The notes beneath the pieces were generated by a model. It saw nothing but the letters and a program-made list of their open reading frames with translations, searched no databases and was not told where the DNA came from. Source: Theobroma cacao (taxonomy: Eukaryota > Streptophyta > Magnoliopsida > Malvales > Malvaceae). Taken from it: 64,000 nt of DNA. The first letter of the stretch is position 1, and each line of letters starts with the position of its first letter. The stretch is from contig NC_030851.1 in NCBI RefSeq assembly GCF_000208745.1, positions 13,708,249-13,772,248 on the forward strand, written 5' to 3'. The position numbers and the translations under genes were made by a program. Below are positions 24,641 through 37,051 of the stretch, piece after piece.

Positions 24641-25928
24641 TTAAGGTTTTCTTCTAAAATAAGGAAAACTATTGCAACTACTGCTTTCTTCGTGGTCATC
24701 TGTGTCATTATGGGAAATTTCTGTGATCCCACTAGAGCCAGAGGACGAGCAAGAAGGGGCAAGATTTAAGTCAGTCCTGTCCTTGGTCAGGAAATCATAG
24801 AAAACAGGCCTGCTTGTCCTTACTTTACGAGCTCCGTTTTCGTTGCAAGATTGCATGCTATCATCATCATTTTTAGTAGTACTACTTCTTTTCTTCAAAA
24901 ATATGCGACACAGCACCCAATTTTCCATTGGCACCGCATGGCTCTGTAGAAGTTTTAACACAAAATTATCATTAAGTTGATTGATCAACATATATAGCAT
25001 AATTAAAGTAACAATGTGATGCCAATTATTATTATAACTACTAGGTGTAAAACATGACTCCAGAGTTTTGGAAATGTGTTTGTGGATGAGAGGCTTGAAT
25101 TATGTAGCGAAAGGTCCTATCTCAATACCTACAAGCAGTAGTAGTATACAAGAATAAAGCAACAGAAATGAGCATGACTGAAAATTTACCTGAGTTTGGC
25201 TCTTCTTATGTGGGGCATTGCAGGCTGCTGTCTCAGCGCTAACAAGGCGATATTCATGCATGATCCAATCGGTCCTAGATCCGTGTGGGGGCTTTCCTCT
25301 ATAAAAAACCAGAGTTTTCTTCATGCCCACGACTTGGTTGCTCCTAGAAGTTATAATTTGTTTGTCAATTCCGGTTGCTTTCCAATAACCTGAAACTGTG
25401 GCTCGGTTGGATCTATTCCCATTGGGATACTTGGCTTCTCTAGTGCTGAAAAAATACCTCTCTTGCTCCAAATCACCTGATAATACACACACAGAGACCT
25501 AATGTATCAGACCATCTAATTTGCCCTACAGGCTTATTATGTGTTAGCAGCTCAAAGAGCTGTTACATTTAAAACTATGTCAGCACGGTACTTCCACAAC
25601 TGATACAAGAAGTTAGCTCTAGCTACAGAACAAAGTGATTTGGTTGTAAATGACAATCTACTTCATGCTGCTCTTTAGGGGTTTTATTAAAGAAACCAAA
25701 TTTTATGACTGAGTTCTCCAAGTTGTGCTTATGTTTAAGTAACCAACCTGGCAATTCCCAAGGATCAGCTTTGCAAACATCAACTTCAGGAATGATAGAG
25801 GCAGGCAACGGCCAAGCAAGCACCTTTCGTCTTAAGTACTGAACCACTAACTCTTCATCTGTAGGATGAAAGCGGAATCCAGGAGGCAATCTAAGCACAC
25901 CATTCTTTACAAAATTAAGCTTCTCCAT
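24641..25928 (-). CDS. NAC083: NAC transcription factor, VNI2/NAC083-like, complete, three exons
   Basis: Exons on the minus strand are 25928-25748, 25476-25190 and 24943-24641, joined by GT-AG introns of 271 and 246 nt. The product has 256 residues, close to the roughly 250 of Arabidopsis VNI2/NAC083. NAC subdomains: A at about residues 14-28 ([15 protein letters not shown]), B at 46-61 ([16 protein letters not shown]), C with [11 protein letters not shown] at 77-87 and GYWKATG at 90-96 (DNA contact), D with [19 protein letters not shown] at 113-131 and HEYRL, and E at 163-171 (ENWVLCRIF). The C-terminal tail is Ser/Asp-rich and keeps a [11 protein letters not shown] block typical of this clade. 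NAC proteins act in the nucleus; VNI2 represses xylem vessel genes and links salt/ABA signals to leaf ageing in Arabidopsis. An in-frame TGA at 26001-26003 and no intervening ATG fix the start. Orthology is inferred from the N-terminus ([13 protein letters not shown]) and the tail. Confidence 0.9.
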
Positions 25929-26250
25929 CCTTGAAAGAGGAATCCAACTAAGAAAACGGCTGAAAACCCAGAGGCCTCTGAAGCAGCTTAACAAAAACAC
26001 TCAACTGGAAACAAAAAGGAAAAAGAAAAGAGAAAGAGCGAGAGTAGGAGTCTTCAAACACCCAATTGAGCCTACAATTCGAGCATCCCAGTTTGCCTTC
26101 TTATACTCCCTCAAAATAATAGAGAATATCAAGAGGGGAACAAGAAAAAGAAAAAGAGAAAGAATTCAGGATATAAAAGAAAAGGAAAAGTTGTGAGTTG
26201 AGAGAGAGAAAGGGGGCGAGGTGGGTACATGAGAGGGAAAGTGTGGCTTC

Positions 26251-26256
26251 TTTATA
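26251..26256 (-). promoter_or_regulatory. Candidate TATA box of the NAC gene
   Basis: On the minus strand TATAAA (in CTATAAAGAAGCC) lies 323 bp upstream of the ATG. That would give a 5' untranslated leader of about 290 nt rich in GAGA/CTCT runs. No other TATA match this good lies between it and the start codon. Confidence 0.5.
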
Positions 26257-29200
26257 GTAATGGGGTGTTGAAGGCAAAGGGGGTCTTAAAAGAGGGGAAT
26301 AGAATAAGGACGACCCATTTGGCGTAAACTAGACTCAAGCTCTTCCCTGCCCTTTCTCCCTTGTTGTTCTTTTGACGCTATTTTAACAAGTTCAACAAGT
26401 TAAACTAGCTCTCTTCGAAAAGGTTAAAGTTTTTAATCGAAACGGAACCGAATACGTCTCAACTTTAAGCCTAGTTCTGTTCGACCTTTGTGTATGGGAA
26501 TAACCGTAGCTGTTAAAGCTCTTTTCAACGTTTTTCTTCCTTCCACAGAATCTTAACATTTTTTAATTAAGTTTAACACTCTCATCCCTGGTGATCGCTC
26601 AATTACCACACCACCCTTCCCTTGTCAAACTTTCGGACGGTTAGAGGGGTTCTTTGGTCAGAACAAAACAAGATGGCCATTTTAGTAAATTTGGAATAAT
26701 CCTGAGTCCCGACTGCCCTCCATGAGGAATATAAGGGTTGCAGCCTCGTAAGGGTGAAGTCACCTTATGTCATATGCTTACAGCTGGAGCTCACGAAGGT
26801 CTTTAATGGTGAGGTGACGAAAGTACGAAAGTGCCCTTCACAAAAGCCTCCTAGGCGGTCGTAGGGGAGTGCACGTCCCAGGGGACAAAATATTGTTAGC
26901 CGTTGGTTTCTGGATAGAGCAACACTTTCACGAAATGTCTCAAGTTTGATTGGCCCCGACTTTGTTCAATGTTATTCCTTGACCGTGGCTGTTACTTGAA
27001 TTTTTTAGCGATGAATGTGCTTTGAATTTTGAGGTTTTTAGAATTTGTCTTGGTGAATTGACAAAGGAATTGATTATAAGGATCTCAATATTCTTTTGTG
27101 ATTTTGCTTGCATCATTATGGAATTCGCAAGCATCGCATGCCATGAGAAAATTGCTTGAACAAATACATGGATTGTGCTTTTTAACAAAAGCAATCACTT
27201 AGTTTATGCTACAAGAATAAAAATATTGTAATTGATTCGTGAAATTGTTAAGAAACTATCGCCAATTGGTGGAACGTTAGAAGTGTAATTTAATTTTTTA
27301 CATATGTAATAAGCTTAAGTCAAATTTTGAGGTTATTTGAGTTAGATGCGCACTCTTCATAAGAAAAACATGTGCATGTATTTAATTTATGAATAATCAG
27401 ATTATTTTGATTTTCTATTGCTTTTAGAAGGAAATTCGCTAGCAAATCAAGGTATGAGATTACTTTTCAAAAAAAAAAAATTCAAGGTATGAGATCAGTC
27501 TAAAAGATTTTACAGCTCTAGCCAGGGACGATGAATTATATCTTCATAATATTTAAATATGTATAAAAAGAAAATTTTTCAGAAATGGAATGATAAAGCA
27601 AATTGGAGGCTACAATTGTTTTATACGGCATCAAAAACACGATTTATATAATTATTATGCTCATCAAATCTACGGCAGACGATTACTTGTACAAATGGGA
27701 GATATCTTTCATATAAAAAAAATTACAAATAAACTAAGCCGCCGCCCCCTTCCCCTGAAAAAAATTCTTTACCCAGTATCAGTGCTATTATTTCTCCGGC
27801 TTGAATATTAGTAAAACACTTGGAATCATCGGGTGCACGCATCGAAATGCGTGTTTAACTAACTTGATTATGTCGTACAGAAGAAGAAGAAGAAGAAGAA
27901 GAAGAAGGAGAAGAGAGGGGGGTGTTGTTCCTTAGGGTTGAAGGGTCCTTGAAACTGACAATGCGCTGGAGATTCTTCACAAAAACGAAAGAGGGTCCAT
28001 TGACATCTGCATCTTATTCTTTTATTTAGATGATACTACTGAGGACTATTCTACTAAAAATAATGTTATCCCCCTTTTTTAAAGTTCTTTTATTTTTTTT
28101 AAGATGACGGGCAAAAAAGAATAATTTTGGTTGAAGTGAGGAAAGGGTATTTTGGGTCATAAGGGTTGAAGTTATGGCCTCGTGGGAAGGTGGGTGAGGG
28201 AATAAAGGTCAGGGGACCTACTTGCCTCCAAAACGACGGGCACCCACGTCGGATTCAGGGTAACTGACAAAAATGCCACCTTCAAGTGATGCCCCATTTC
28301 AAGATTTCCTAAATCTTCTTGTCTCACTATTTTGGATCGGATGGAAAATTTTAGGAGTGATCATCTCACGAATCTCTTCCTCCCAAAAGACAAACATACC
28401 CCTACAAAGCTCTTTGCTGTTTGCTTCCTTTTCAATTTTCTTTTCTTTCTTGTTTTTATTACCACTCATTTTTCGCACAAAACTATACAATAATAATTGC
28501 TCTTGTCCTTTACCAAGCATAATAAATTACACACGCTATAGTTTATCTTTATTATTATTAAATCCAATTGCTAAGTTTAGTATTAAGAATCAAGTGACAT
28601 CAACTCAATTGATGAATTGATTAAAAAATTTTATCATAATAATATTATAAATATAATCAATAAAGATAGATTAGCGTTTCATTTTTCTTGAAAATATAAT
28701 TTATATCCATTTCTTTTTAAACTTACATTTATACTTATTTCTTTTCTTTATTTTTAAATTTTGACGTTCATTTATTTCTAGTTTTCTCTCTTTCGTATTT
28801 TCAAATAATTGTAACTTTTTTTCTCCTCCACATTTTTAAACAATAAACTTATTGATTACTTCATCCACAATAAGAGTGTGCCAAGGGAAAACATTTCACC
28901 TACAATTCTTTTTACTACAATCTCGTAATTATCTAACTATAGATAAAAAGTAAATAGGAATCAACAATTTATAAAGACAAGCTCCATAGTATTTTTGTTG
29001 AACCTTAGATAATTTATAATTGTAATTGATTAATTATAGCACAACCATTGTAAGAGATAAACTCTTTGTTAATTTATTTAATTTATTCATTAATTTTTTA
29101 GCAAAAATTTTGAAGTGCTTTGAAGTATGAAGTTGGATAAAGATTTTTCAAACCTATCATAAAAATGAAAAATTTTCTTTGCAAATTTAAAAGGTTTTGC

Positions 29201-32200
29201 CTCCAATATTAGCTATATACCCAGAATGGTGTAAATATTAAAATAGAATATGATTAGCCAATGTGAATAGTTGCACGTATTCAATTGCATCAGCTGAATT
29301 AATATAATGTTTTACTTTAAAAGGATAGAATATATAGAAAACTTCAAGCACTTAATCATAAAATATAAGAGAGGAAGATTGGATCCATGTCACAGGTGCA
29401 CTCTCACAGTCCCGAGCACCCTTGTAAATTATTATATATTAATAGAGAAAATAAAAGGAATTAAAAGGGTAAATGGCAGCGTTGAAGTAATGGGAAAATA
29501 GTAGGGGTAGTTGCGGGAGAAGAAAGATGATAGTGGGGGTAACGTGGGACAGCTGAGATTTAGTTAAACTGGAGCCTCAAACATTGACAAATGAAGAAGC
29601 CTGATTCCGTAGGGAGAAGGGAAACTCCTTTTCCACAATTTAATAAATTGTGGGGGCTGAATTGGAAAGGAAAAGAAAATCAGAATGAAAAAGAAAAATC
29701 TTAAAGAAATAAATAAAAATAAAAAAGAAAAAGACGAGATTCCCACAAGCCAATGTTCACACCCCACTTGTGTAATAGTATGAAAAGAAAAGTTGGCTTT
29801 CGTAAGCCAAATTGCGGCTGTGATTTTTGTTTGCCTTTTGCCCTTTCCTCTCTCTCTCTCTCTTTTTTTTTTTTTCTTTTGTCGAGAGTCAAAGGAGTTT
29901 GCGTGTGGGTGTTGAAGAGGGTTTTAAGGAGTAAGAGAGAAACGTCAAAGGCTGCAATTATTGTGTTTTGAGTAAAAAATGTTGCTCAGTGGAAAATGTC
30001 TTTGTGCTCTAAATAATCCATAAAGCCCCCTCTGTTTTTTTTTTTTAATTATTCTCTCCGAATAATGTCCCTTTAGTTTGGCTTAGCCCTTTGAGCTGGG
30101 CTGCTTTGGTTTTCCTCTCTTCCTTTTTTTTTTTTTTCTTTTCCGGGTACACGGTGTTGTTCATTATTTGGCTTGACCTTTTTTGGGTTTCCCTCCCTAG
30201 AAGCATTTAAATACTATATGTATATATTATATATATATATGCAATATCCTATTGGATTACACATAAACCCAGCTTATTCCATGTTCACATCTCAATTTGT
30301 TTTAAAAAAATTATATTATTGCCTAAATTATGCAACAGGAGATAACATTTCCAGTCTTGTTTACCTACTTCCATCCACAAGTTACGAAATCAAGGCGCCA
30401 ACTTACAATACACAAGTGAAAAGCATCAAGCCTTGCAATACAAGTGAAAAGCTAGCAAGGGAAGGAAAAATAAATCTTATCAGCATATTTTGACTAAATT
30501 CCACTTTAGTTTGAAGGCCGGGACTGCCTTAGCACTTCAAACCTAAAAATATATAGTGATTAAAGATTGAAGTTGCCTTCAAGTCATATACATAATCAAT
30601 TGAACAGAAGACATCATTTCCCAATGTCTTTCTTTAATTATTATGACATGAAGTGGCAAGAGTTGCAGGCCAAAAAAAAGGATTAGTGCATAAAAACCTT
30701 TATGTCAATCATTTATGCATAATGCCCTTTCTTTTCTTTAGGCATCATTTGCCATTGCCCTTGGAAAAAAAGGTGGTGCTCTCATTACTCTTGACTCTGG
30801 TTTTGATAAAAAAAGAACTTATGCCGTGAATCCGAATCCCCTAAAGTCCATGAATTCCAGATATGATGTACTTTTGTTCTTTTTTTTTTTAAAAAAAAAA
30901 AAAAGAGGCATAAAGATGAAGTCATGGGTTGATTTCATGTCGTCCCTGATAAAAATAATATAAAATGATAGACATATACAACTATACAAGCAATCATGTA
31001 TAAATATCTTACTAGTATTACATAAACTCCTATAATTAATTAATGTATGAATATGTTTTCTTCTTAACAAATCAATATTTATTTTAATAGATGTGATGCA
31101 TGAAACAGGTAAATCAAATTACTAAAAAAGTATCATTCAATTTCTAGAAATAAAGGTGGAGAAAATTCAAAAGTCACCATAGATTTCAAAGTTGACCTAG
31201 GTATTGTTTAATGACGCAGATGCCTTTAAGAGGGTCCTTACTTTAACCATGGAGAATTTGATCAGCCCATTTTCTTGAGTTTAAAGCTAAAATTGTCAAA
31301 CTGTGGCCTGAAGCAAGACACGAGGATATTATGAGATCAAATTTCCCAAAGGGTATATGTCAATATGTGTAAACATGTCATTGTTGACAAATATATGCCA
31401 GTCGCCTTTGCCTGCCCTCCTGCATCAACAATAGGAAAGAAAGACAAAGGCTTTTACAAGCTGTGAACATGATTAAAGTGAGACTAGGACAACAAGTTGA
31501 GAGATCTTAACCAAGTCTCTTAACCTCTCCAACTTTACTACGTAAGCTCTGAATTAGACCCGTGACAGTAAGGTATGTGACTTAGGGTTCCATCCAATTG
31601 GGTATCTGTCGGGTGCATCCCAGCAACTTGCAAGTTGCGAACCCAATTGAAAGGTGGAAAATTGTTGGAGTATTATCTTGGGATAGTTAATTTTGTCAAT
31701 TTGTGAGCTTTAATTTTCACTGAATACAACAACTTTCTATTTTTGTGTATCTTTCTGTGATTTCGCATATATACTAGTATGTTGTTTTCCTCCACTTGAA
31801 CTGCATTCAACATATATAAATATCCGGTGATTGCAAAATTTCACTGAAAACGAATATAAATGAGATTAGGAATGTACTTGACCTGTAGATTAAGGTACCA
31901 TCATTTAAGTAATTTTCTTGAATTTCAATTTAAGATGAACATATAATAACCTTTCTACATGAATAATGTCTTCAATTTCATTTGATTTAATTTTCCAGGA
32001 AACAGAAGAGTATGAAACATTTAAGCAATAATAATAATAAAGACCCATTTGCAAAATAATTACTACCTATTTTCACATCCCACACGTGGAAACTTACACA
32101 GAACTTTGGAAAATAGTTAAATATTTCCTAACAGGAACTGGCAAATGAAGCGTGCTAAATCCCTTCTATAATAATTAGTGGCCCAATTATGATCACATGA

Positions 32201-32888
32201 TTAGTCACTGCTTAATTGGTACGTATAATTGTACATGAAACGTACTTTTCCCTCTTTGTAATAACCGGTCTTAACTAATCAAACGAGAAAAGAGTAGCTT
32301 TCAGCCTATCACAACTCCGAATCTCAACGCTCCACTTCAAAGAAACTTCCTTTAAAGCTCGGGTGTCTCAAGGCATGTGAACGAGCCGGCCCCCCGCTTG
32401 TTCTCATATGCTCACGATAAAGGTTACTTTGTTTTTGTTAGTATAATTTCTTTTATTGCTATACGTACACTTTTAGTTTATCTCATTCCATATGCCATCT
32501 TTCATAGGCCTTGCAAAGTAACCTAAAGCTTTTGGATTGAGAACCAAATTTCTTTCAATTGATGTTACATTTGTTTAAAGGACTTTATTTGAGAACATAA
32601 TTAGCTTAGCTTCGTGTAACGTTGTCCCACAACAGGGTTATGCATCATTATCAATCTTTGTAATCCTTAATGGTGTTGTGAAATTTTTCTACATTTTGTG
32701 GCCATTTTTGTCAACGAATGTCAATTTGATATGGTTTATCTAATTTATCAGCATATTGCTTGTCTAATTTTTACATGTTATCATTTCTCAAATTATTTAA
32801 TTTAGATATCATCAAATGAGCTTTAAAATTTCATGTGAATATTTGATCAAACTCAAACTATAATATATGCTTTAATAACTTTTTGTTT
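26257..32888. other. Intergenic DNA upstream of the NAC gene
   Basis: No supportable gene. The first 0.5 kb is probably NAC promoter. Open frames such as 28273-28620 and 30173-30493 are low-complexity, with no domain or codon structure. A (GAA)n run, a CT run near 29849-29862, T tracts near 29863, 30037 and 30127, and a TA run near 30214-30240 are present. A block at 26700-26890 is less AT-rich than its neighbours but matches nothing I recognise. Confidence 0.5.
27879..27907. repeat. (GAA)n microsatellite
   Basis: About nine AGA/GAA units in a row, with a purine-rich continuation to about 27920. Confidence 0.9.
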
Positions 32889-33317
32889 TAGAGTGTAGTT
32901 TAATAACTCAAATTTTCAATGATTTAATTTTTTTTCAATGCGTTCGATAATTCATTTTTTTAAAGAACAGCTTAATAGCTAAATTTTTAATGAAAACGTA
33001 TTGAAAATTTCAAGTAGTTAAAGGTTGCTTAATGTATTCAATCAATTTTATTTAAGGAAATTTATTATTTAATTACATTAAAGCTTATATTAATTCTTTC
33101 CTTTTAACAATTCATTCTTTTCTTTTTTAAAATATACTTATAAAATCATCTCTCTCTTTTAAAAAAGATTCAATAAAAAATTTCCTCAGTATGTAATTTT
33201 GAGTACTAGACCAAACAACTTTTATATCACAAATCAGTATTTAAATTTTTCAAAACTAAAAGTGTAGCACTTAATTTTCAGTATTAAACTGTTTCAATTT
33301 ATCAAACAACACCTTAG
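32889..33317. mobile_element. Probable hAT-type MITE
   Basis: The left end TAGAGTGTAGTTTAATAA and the reverse complement of the right end (TAAGGTGTTGTTTGATAA) form imperfect terminal inverted repeats of the GGTGTTTGATAA type common in plant hAT MITEs. The interior is AT-rich, about 430 bp in all, and has no coding. An 8-bp target duplication could not be read cleanly. Confidence 0.45.
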
Positions 33318-33740
33318 TGTTTTTAAAATAATGGATTTCCTTAATGGTCATTGTAACTAACTTCTAAGTTTATATAAAATATATTCAAAAGGATAAAAGA
33401 ATTACTATTACTTCAGAATAATTCTCATATTTATGAGTATATCCTTCAGTGCCTCGTATGTCTTAGGATTTTATGGAGAATTCGCACCTAATTTAGTGAT
33501 TGGTAGGAGCCTTCAACTTCATTGCTCTATGTTAATTGTATTAGTATATAAGATCGTCTCCTTATTCAGGTGAAAATTTTCGATCGATGGAGTATTCTAT
33601 TTTTGAAGCTTCCTCATCAAATATGTTAAATTATTAAAAATGATTGTTTTTTTGAAAGGGCATTCCTTCGCAACAAATTATCAAATATGATTAACATATA
33701 TGATAAAGAAGCTTAAAAAATAATGTTGTAATTTTCAAAA

Positions 33741-34034
33741 TCTACAGGTTGGGGTGATGCAACTATGGCTGAGTTACTTGCTGTCAGAGAAGCTTTTCTC
33801 CTTTTTGCTACTTCAACAAGGGTGAGTTCTCATAATCTTATTATTGAAAGCAACTCAATGAAAGTGGTTAAGTGGATTCGTGATCCTTTGACTGTTCTTT
33901 GGTGCTTTCATAACATCACGTTTCAAATTAAGAGTATCAGTTCTAGAGTGATCAATTGGGAGATTATTCACTTACCAAGGTTTGGCAATTGCATTGCAAA
34001 CTGCTTGGCTAAAGAGGTGGTTGGTAGAGTCTGA
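33741..34034 (+). pseudogene. LINE RNase H domain (RVT_3-like) fragment
   Basis: An open frame continues from the truncated 5' edge through an internal ATG at 33765 to TGA at 34032-34034. It shows AELLAVREAFLLF (the E helix of RNase H), LIIESNSMKVVKW (normally ESDS: the catalytic Asp is Asn here), and the C-terminal HLPRFGNCIANCLAKE block. In LINEs this domain degrades the RNA strand during target-primed reverse transcription. Upstream endonuclease and RT are missing and the catalytic Asp is changed, so it is inactive. Confidence 0.82.
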
Positions 34035-34201
34035 TTTCATCATGATATTTCCTAAGTCTCCATGACTTTTGCTGCTTATCTTTAACTATCGTTTTGTCCA
34101 TTTGTTTCTTCATGTTACCTCTACTGTTGGGTTCTTTTTTTTTTATACCTTCTGGTTCAAGGTCATGGTTGTCTTTCCTCGAGCTGTCTCTTGTTTCTAG
34201 C

Positions 34202-35701
34202 TGATAACTCTATGATATAGAGTTATTTGAGTTTAATTTTGATAATAATTTGGCTAAGTTTTTGTAGTAATGCATAGAAATTAGTAAGTTTTATTTAATT
34301 ATTTTAAATTAGTTATTTTAGGCGAGTCAATCTAATTTTAGTTAATTTTATACTTAATTTGGTGTTAATGTGGTTAAGATAGGTTATTATTGATTTATTT
34401 GTGCTTTTGTAGGTATTTGAAAGAAGAATTTTAGTGAAAGAAGGAGAGCAATTTTGAGGTATAGACTTGCACTGTATATATTTCGGTTTTTCAGCCATAA
34501 CTTTCTCTACATAGCTCCAAATGAAGTGATTCTTAGACCATTGGAAAGATAAGAGAAAAATATACAACTTTTATGTTCATTACTTTATCCAGTTCTCTTT
34601 GTAAGATGGTCAAAAATCTTGTCGAAATTGATGTACTGTAACAGTCTTAAAGCAATTACGATTTCTGTTAATTAATTTGACAAAGCTGCAACTTACATAG
34701 TTTGATGAGGAAATCTCAGCTGAAATTGACTTCTTCTTCACCCACCTTAGCCTAACTTCAAAGCCTATAAAAAAGAACCTTTCGGAAGACTTAAGGAGAG
34801 GAAGAAAACACTAGATTAAAAGTTGGGAGTTAAGCCACAAAGTCTTTGAAGCTGAGAAGATTTTGAAGGATTCAAGAAGAATTGGAAGATCAAGATTATA
34901 ATCCTTGAGTTTATTCTTTTTGATTATTTTTTTATTTTCTTAGTTTGTTTTTATTGTTTAAACTTTATTCAATGATGATGTGTGACTTGGTGGGGAACTA
35001 AATTTTTAATCTAAGATTATGATTGAACTCAATATATAGTCTGAATTATTTATCTCTCATTTACTTATGTTTGATAGATTTAAGTTGTTTATTTTATTTT
35101 GTTCTTAATGCTTCTAATTGCCTGATCACCAATTAGATTGAATTGGAAACCTAGGTTAAACCTTGACGAAGGAGATTTAGGTAGACCTTGAATAAAATAG
35201 CGTATGATCGAATACACTTAATTGATTAGGTGATTTGATTTGCATATAGAGTAGATATAAACTTATAAGCCATACGTAGCCAGGATTAGAACACAAACTT
35301 AATGAATCTTTCTTCAATTTAATTTGTATAGATATATAGTAAATTAATTGGGAGATGTATTTTTATAAGAAACTCGATAGAGATTTGTAAATAATTTAGG
35401 ACTCTGGTTAGCAATTTAACCCATTAAACTGCGTTAAGAGAGAGAGACAATAATCAAATGAAATATTGAGGGATATTATAATCTTAGGTCTAGTAGTTAA
35501 GTGAGATTTATTTAATATTTAATTTTAGTTTTAGTTTATTAGTTTTAATTTTTTTTTATTTTAATTATTTGGATAAAATTAGGGTGTTATAATTTTATTA
35601 ATTAACAGTAGGAATTAAACAATTTTCTGTGGAACGATACTCTACTTTATTACTATATTACTTGTTAACGATACGTGCACTTGCGTGAGAAATCAACAAC
35701 A
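34202..35701 (+). mobile_element. Family C solo LTR, 1500 bp, TSD CTAGC
   Basis: It begins TGATAACTCT and ends AATCAACA, with CTAGC on both sides (34197-34201 and 35702-35706). No internal genes. A plus-strand TATAAAAAAG near 34767 and homology to the inverted copy at 14947-16508 set the strand. It lies within the LINE tail. Confidence 0.88.
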
Positions 35702-35972
35702 CTAGCTTATATGGTCTTTTTTGCTGTGGTTTTTCATCCTTCTGTTGGGTTGTTTTGCTGTTCTCTAGTTATATTTGTACAAGGATCCATTCAATCTCTG
35801 TTTGATTAATAATACCTTTACCTTTCAAAAAAAAAAAAAAGCTTCAAAAATAGAATACCCCATTAGCCGAATATTCTCAACTGACTAAGGAGGTGATCTT
35901 ACATACTAATACTATGAGAACAAAGGGAATAAAATTGAAAACTCATGACAAACACTATGTTAGGTGTCAAAG

Positions 35973-36817
35973 AAGATGGAACCTAACCTTATGCAAAATC
36001 ACTTAATCATATGCATAAATGACACACGATTTTTTACAAACTTCAAAGGAGATGAAAAATTGAAATTTGTAGAACATCAACATCATCTAAACCTATGATT
36101 TGTTATGTAGTTTTTGTCTGTTTTCTATTCAAAAACTGCATTGATAGATTTTATGGACTTGACCTACCTACTCAAAATTATTTAATATATAGGGAATTCA
36201 TAATAATATGCTCAATCCCTTTTTGCTAAATAATCTTGAATAAGTCGATCAAGTCCATTCAATTTATGAGTAACAGATTGTGCTATACTCCCTGAACTCA
36301 ATCTAGTACATTCCATGGACCTTACTAACATACCTAATGTTGACAACTCATGTAATATATGGAATATTCCATTGTCGACAGCTTGTATATTTTATGGATT
36401 TGACCAACATACCCAAAATAATTCAATTTGAGATTGGTTGGTTAAGTCCATGAAATATTCGAGTGAAAGATTTTGATGTACTTCCTAAACCCAAACTTTT
36501 GAAATGATATGCCTATTACATAAAAAGAACAATCATATTAAGTTAACACAAATTCATTCAAGGAAATAAATGATTTGAACATAAATTTATAGGCTTCACT
36601 TAACTCAAAATGACAATAGGCACCATATTTGTAATAAAACTCAAGCATACCATCAACGTAAATTTCTCCTAAGTATCATCAACACAATATCATCAACTCA
36701 ACCATATAATATGTATTGCTAATCGGACGACAATTCACTAACCTCATGGAAGCAAACAACAATATAATAGATAAGCATTCCAAGGTATATTTTACATTTT
36801 CCTAACTGGCATATAAC
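35973..36817. other. Intergenic AT-rich stretch
   Basis: Nothing recognisable. Imperfect repeats of a GGACTTGACC(T/A)AC(C/A)TAC-type phrase near 36155 and 36395 hint at local duplication. Confidence 0.4.
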
Positions 36818-37051
36818 ACTACAAAAAAAACCAAAATTTTACCTATGAAAAGAATTTTGTTGGTAATTACCGATGAAAAATCGATGGAATACTGATGGAG
36901 TTATGTGTTAAGTATTACCAACGGGAGATTGACAAAAAATACCAACGAAAAAGATTTCGTTGATATTCAGTTATAAATACAATGGCATGCAATATTATAA
37001 AAATGGCACCAAGTTTACCAATAGAATATTTTCGTCGGTGATATTAAATAC

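Larger units (their letters stand above)
33723..35840 (+). mobile_element. 5'-truncated LINE with poly(A) tail and 12-bp TSD
   Basis: It ends in a run of 14 A (35827-35840). It is flanked by GCTTAAAAAATA (33711-33722) and GCTTCAAAAATA (35841-35852), a 12-bp duplication with one mismatch. The 5' end is truncated, as usual for LINE insertions. It carries an RNase H domain at its start and is interrupted by a family C LTR. The non-LTR part is about 610 bp. Confidence 0.82.
33486..35972. mobile_element. Foldback MITE interrupted by a LINE
   Basis: The left arm (about 33486-33629) pairs with the right arm, which is split by the LINE into 33690-33722 and about 35853-35972. Clear pairs: GTATTCTATTTTTGAAGC (33592-33609) with GCTTCAAAAATAGAATAC (35841-35858); TTAGTATATAAGATC (33541-33555) with GATCTTACATACTAA (35895-35909); CATCAAATATGTTAA (33615-33629) with TTAACATATATGATA (33691-33705). 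Without the LINE the element is about 350 bp. Its outer ends and target duplication are not certain. Confidence 0.7.

Noticed and set aside
25623..26000. An in-frame N-terminal extension of the NAC protein starting at 26000
   Set aside because: The codon at 26000-25998 is GTG, not ATG, and a TGA lies directly upstream at 26001-26003. The first ATG is at 25928 and matches the family's usual start.
26700..26890. A patch of higher GC content, considered as a tRNA, organelle-derived insert or other RNA gene
   Set aside because: No cloverleaf, A/B boxes or recognisable organellar sequence could be seen by eye.
28273..28620. A 115-residue plus-strand frame
   Set aside because: Low-complexity Ser/Phe/Leu composition without motif similarity, overlapped by a comparable frame on the other strand.
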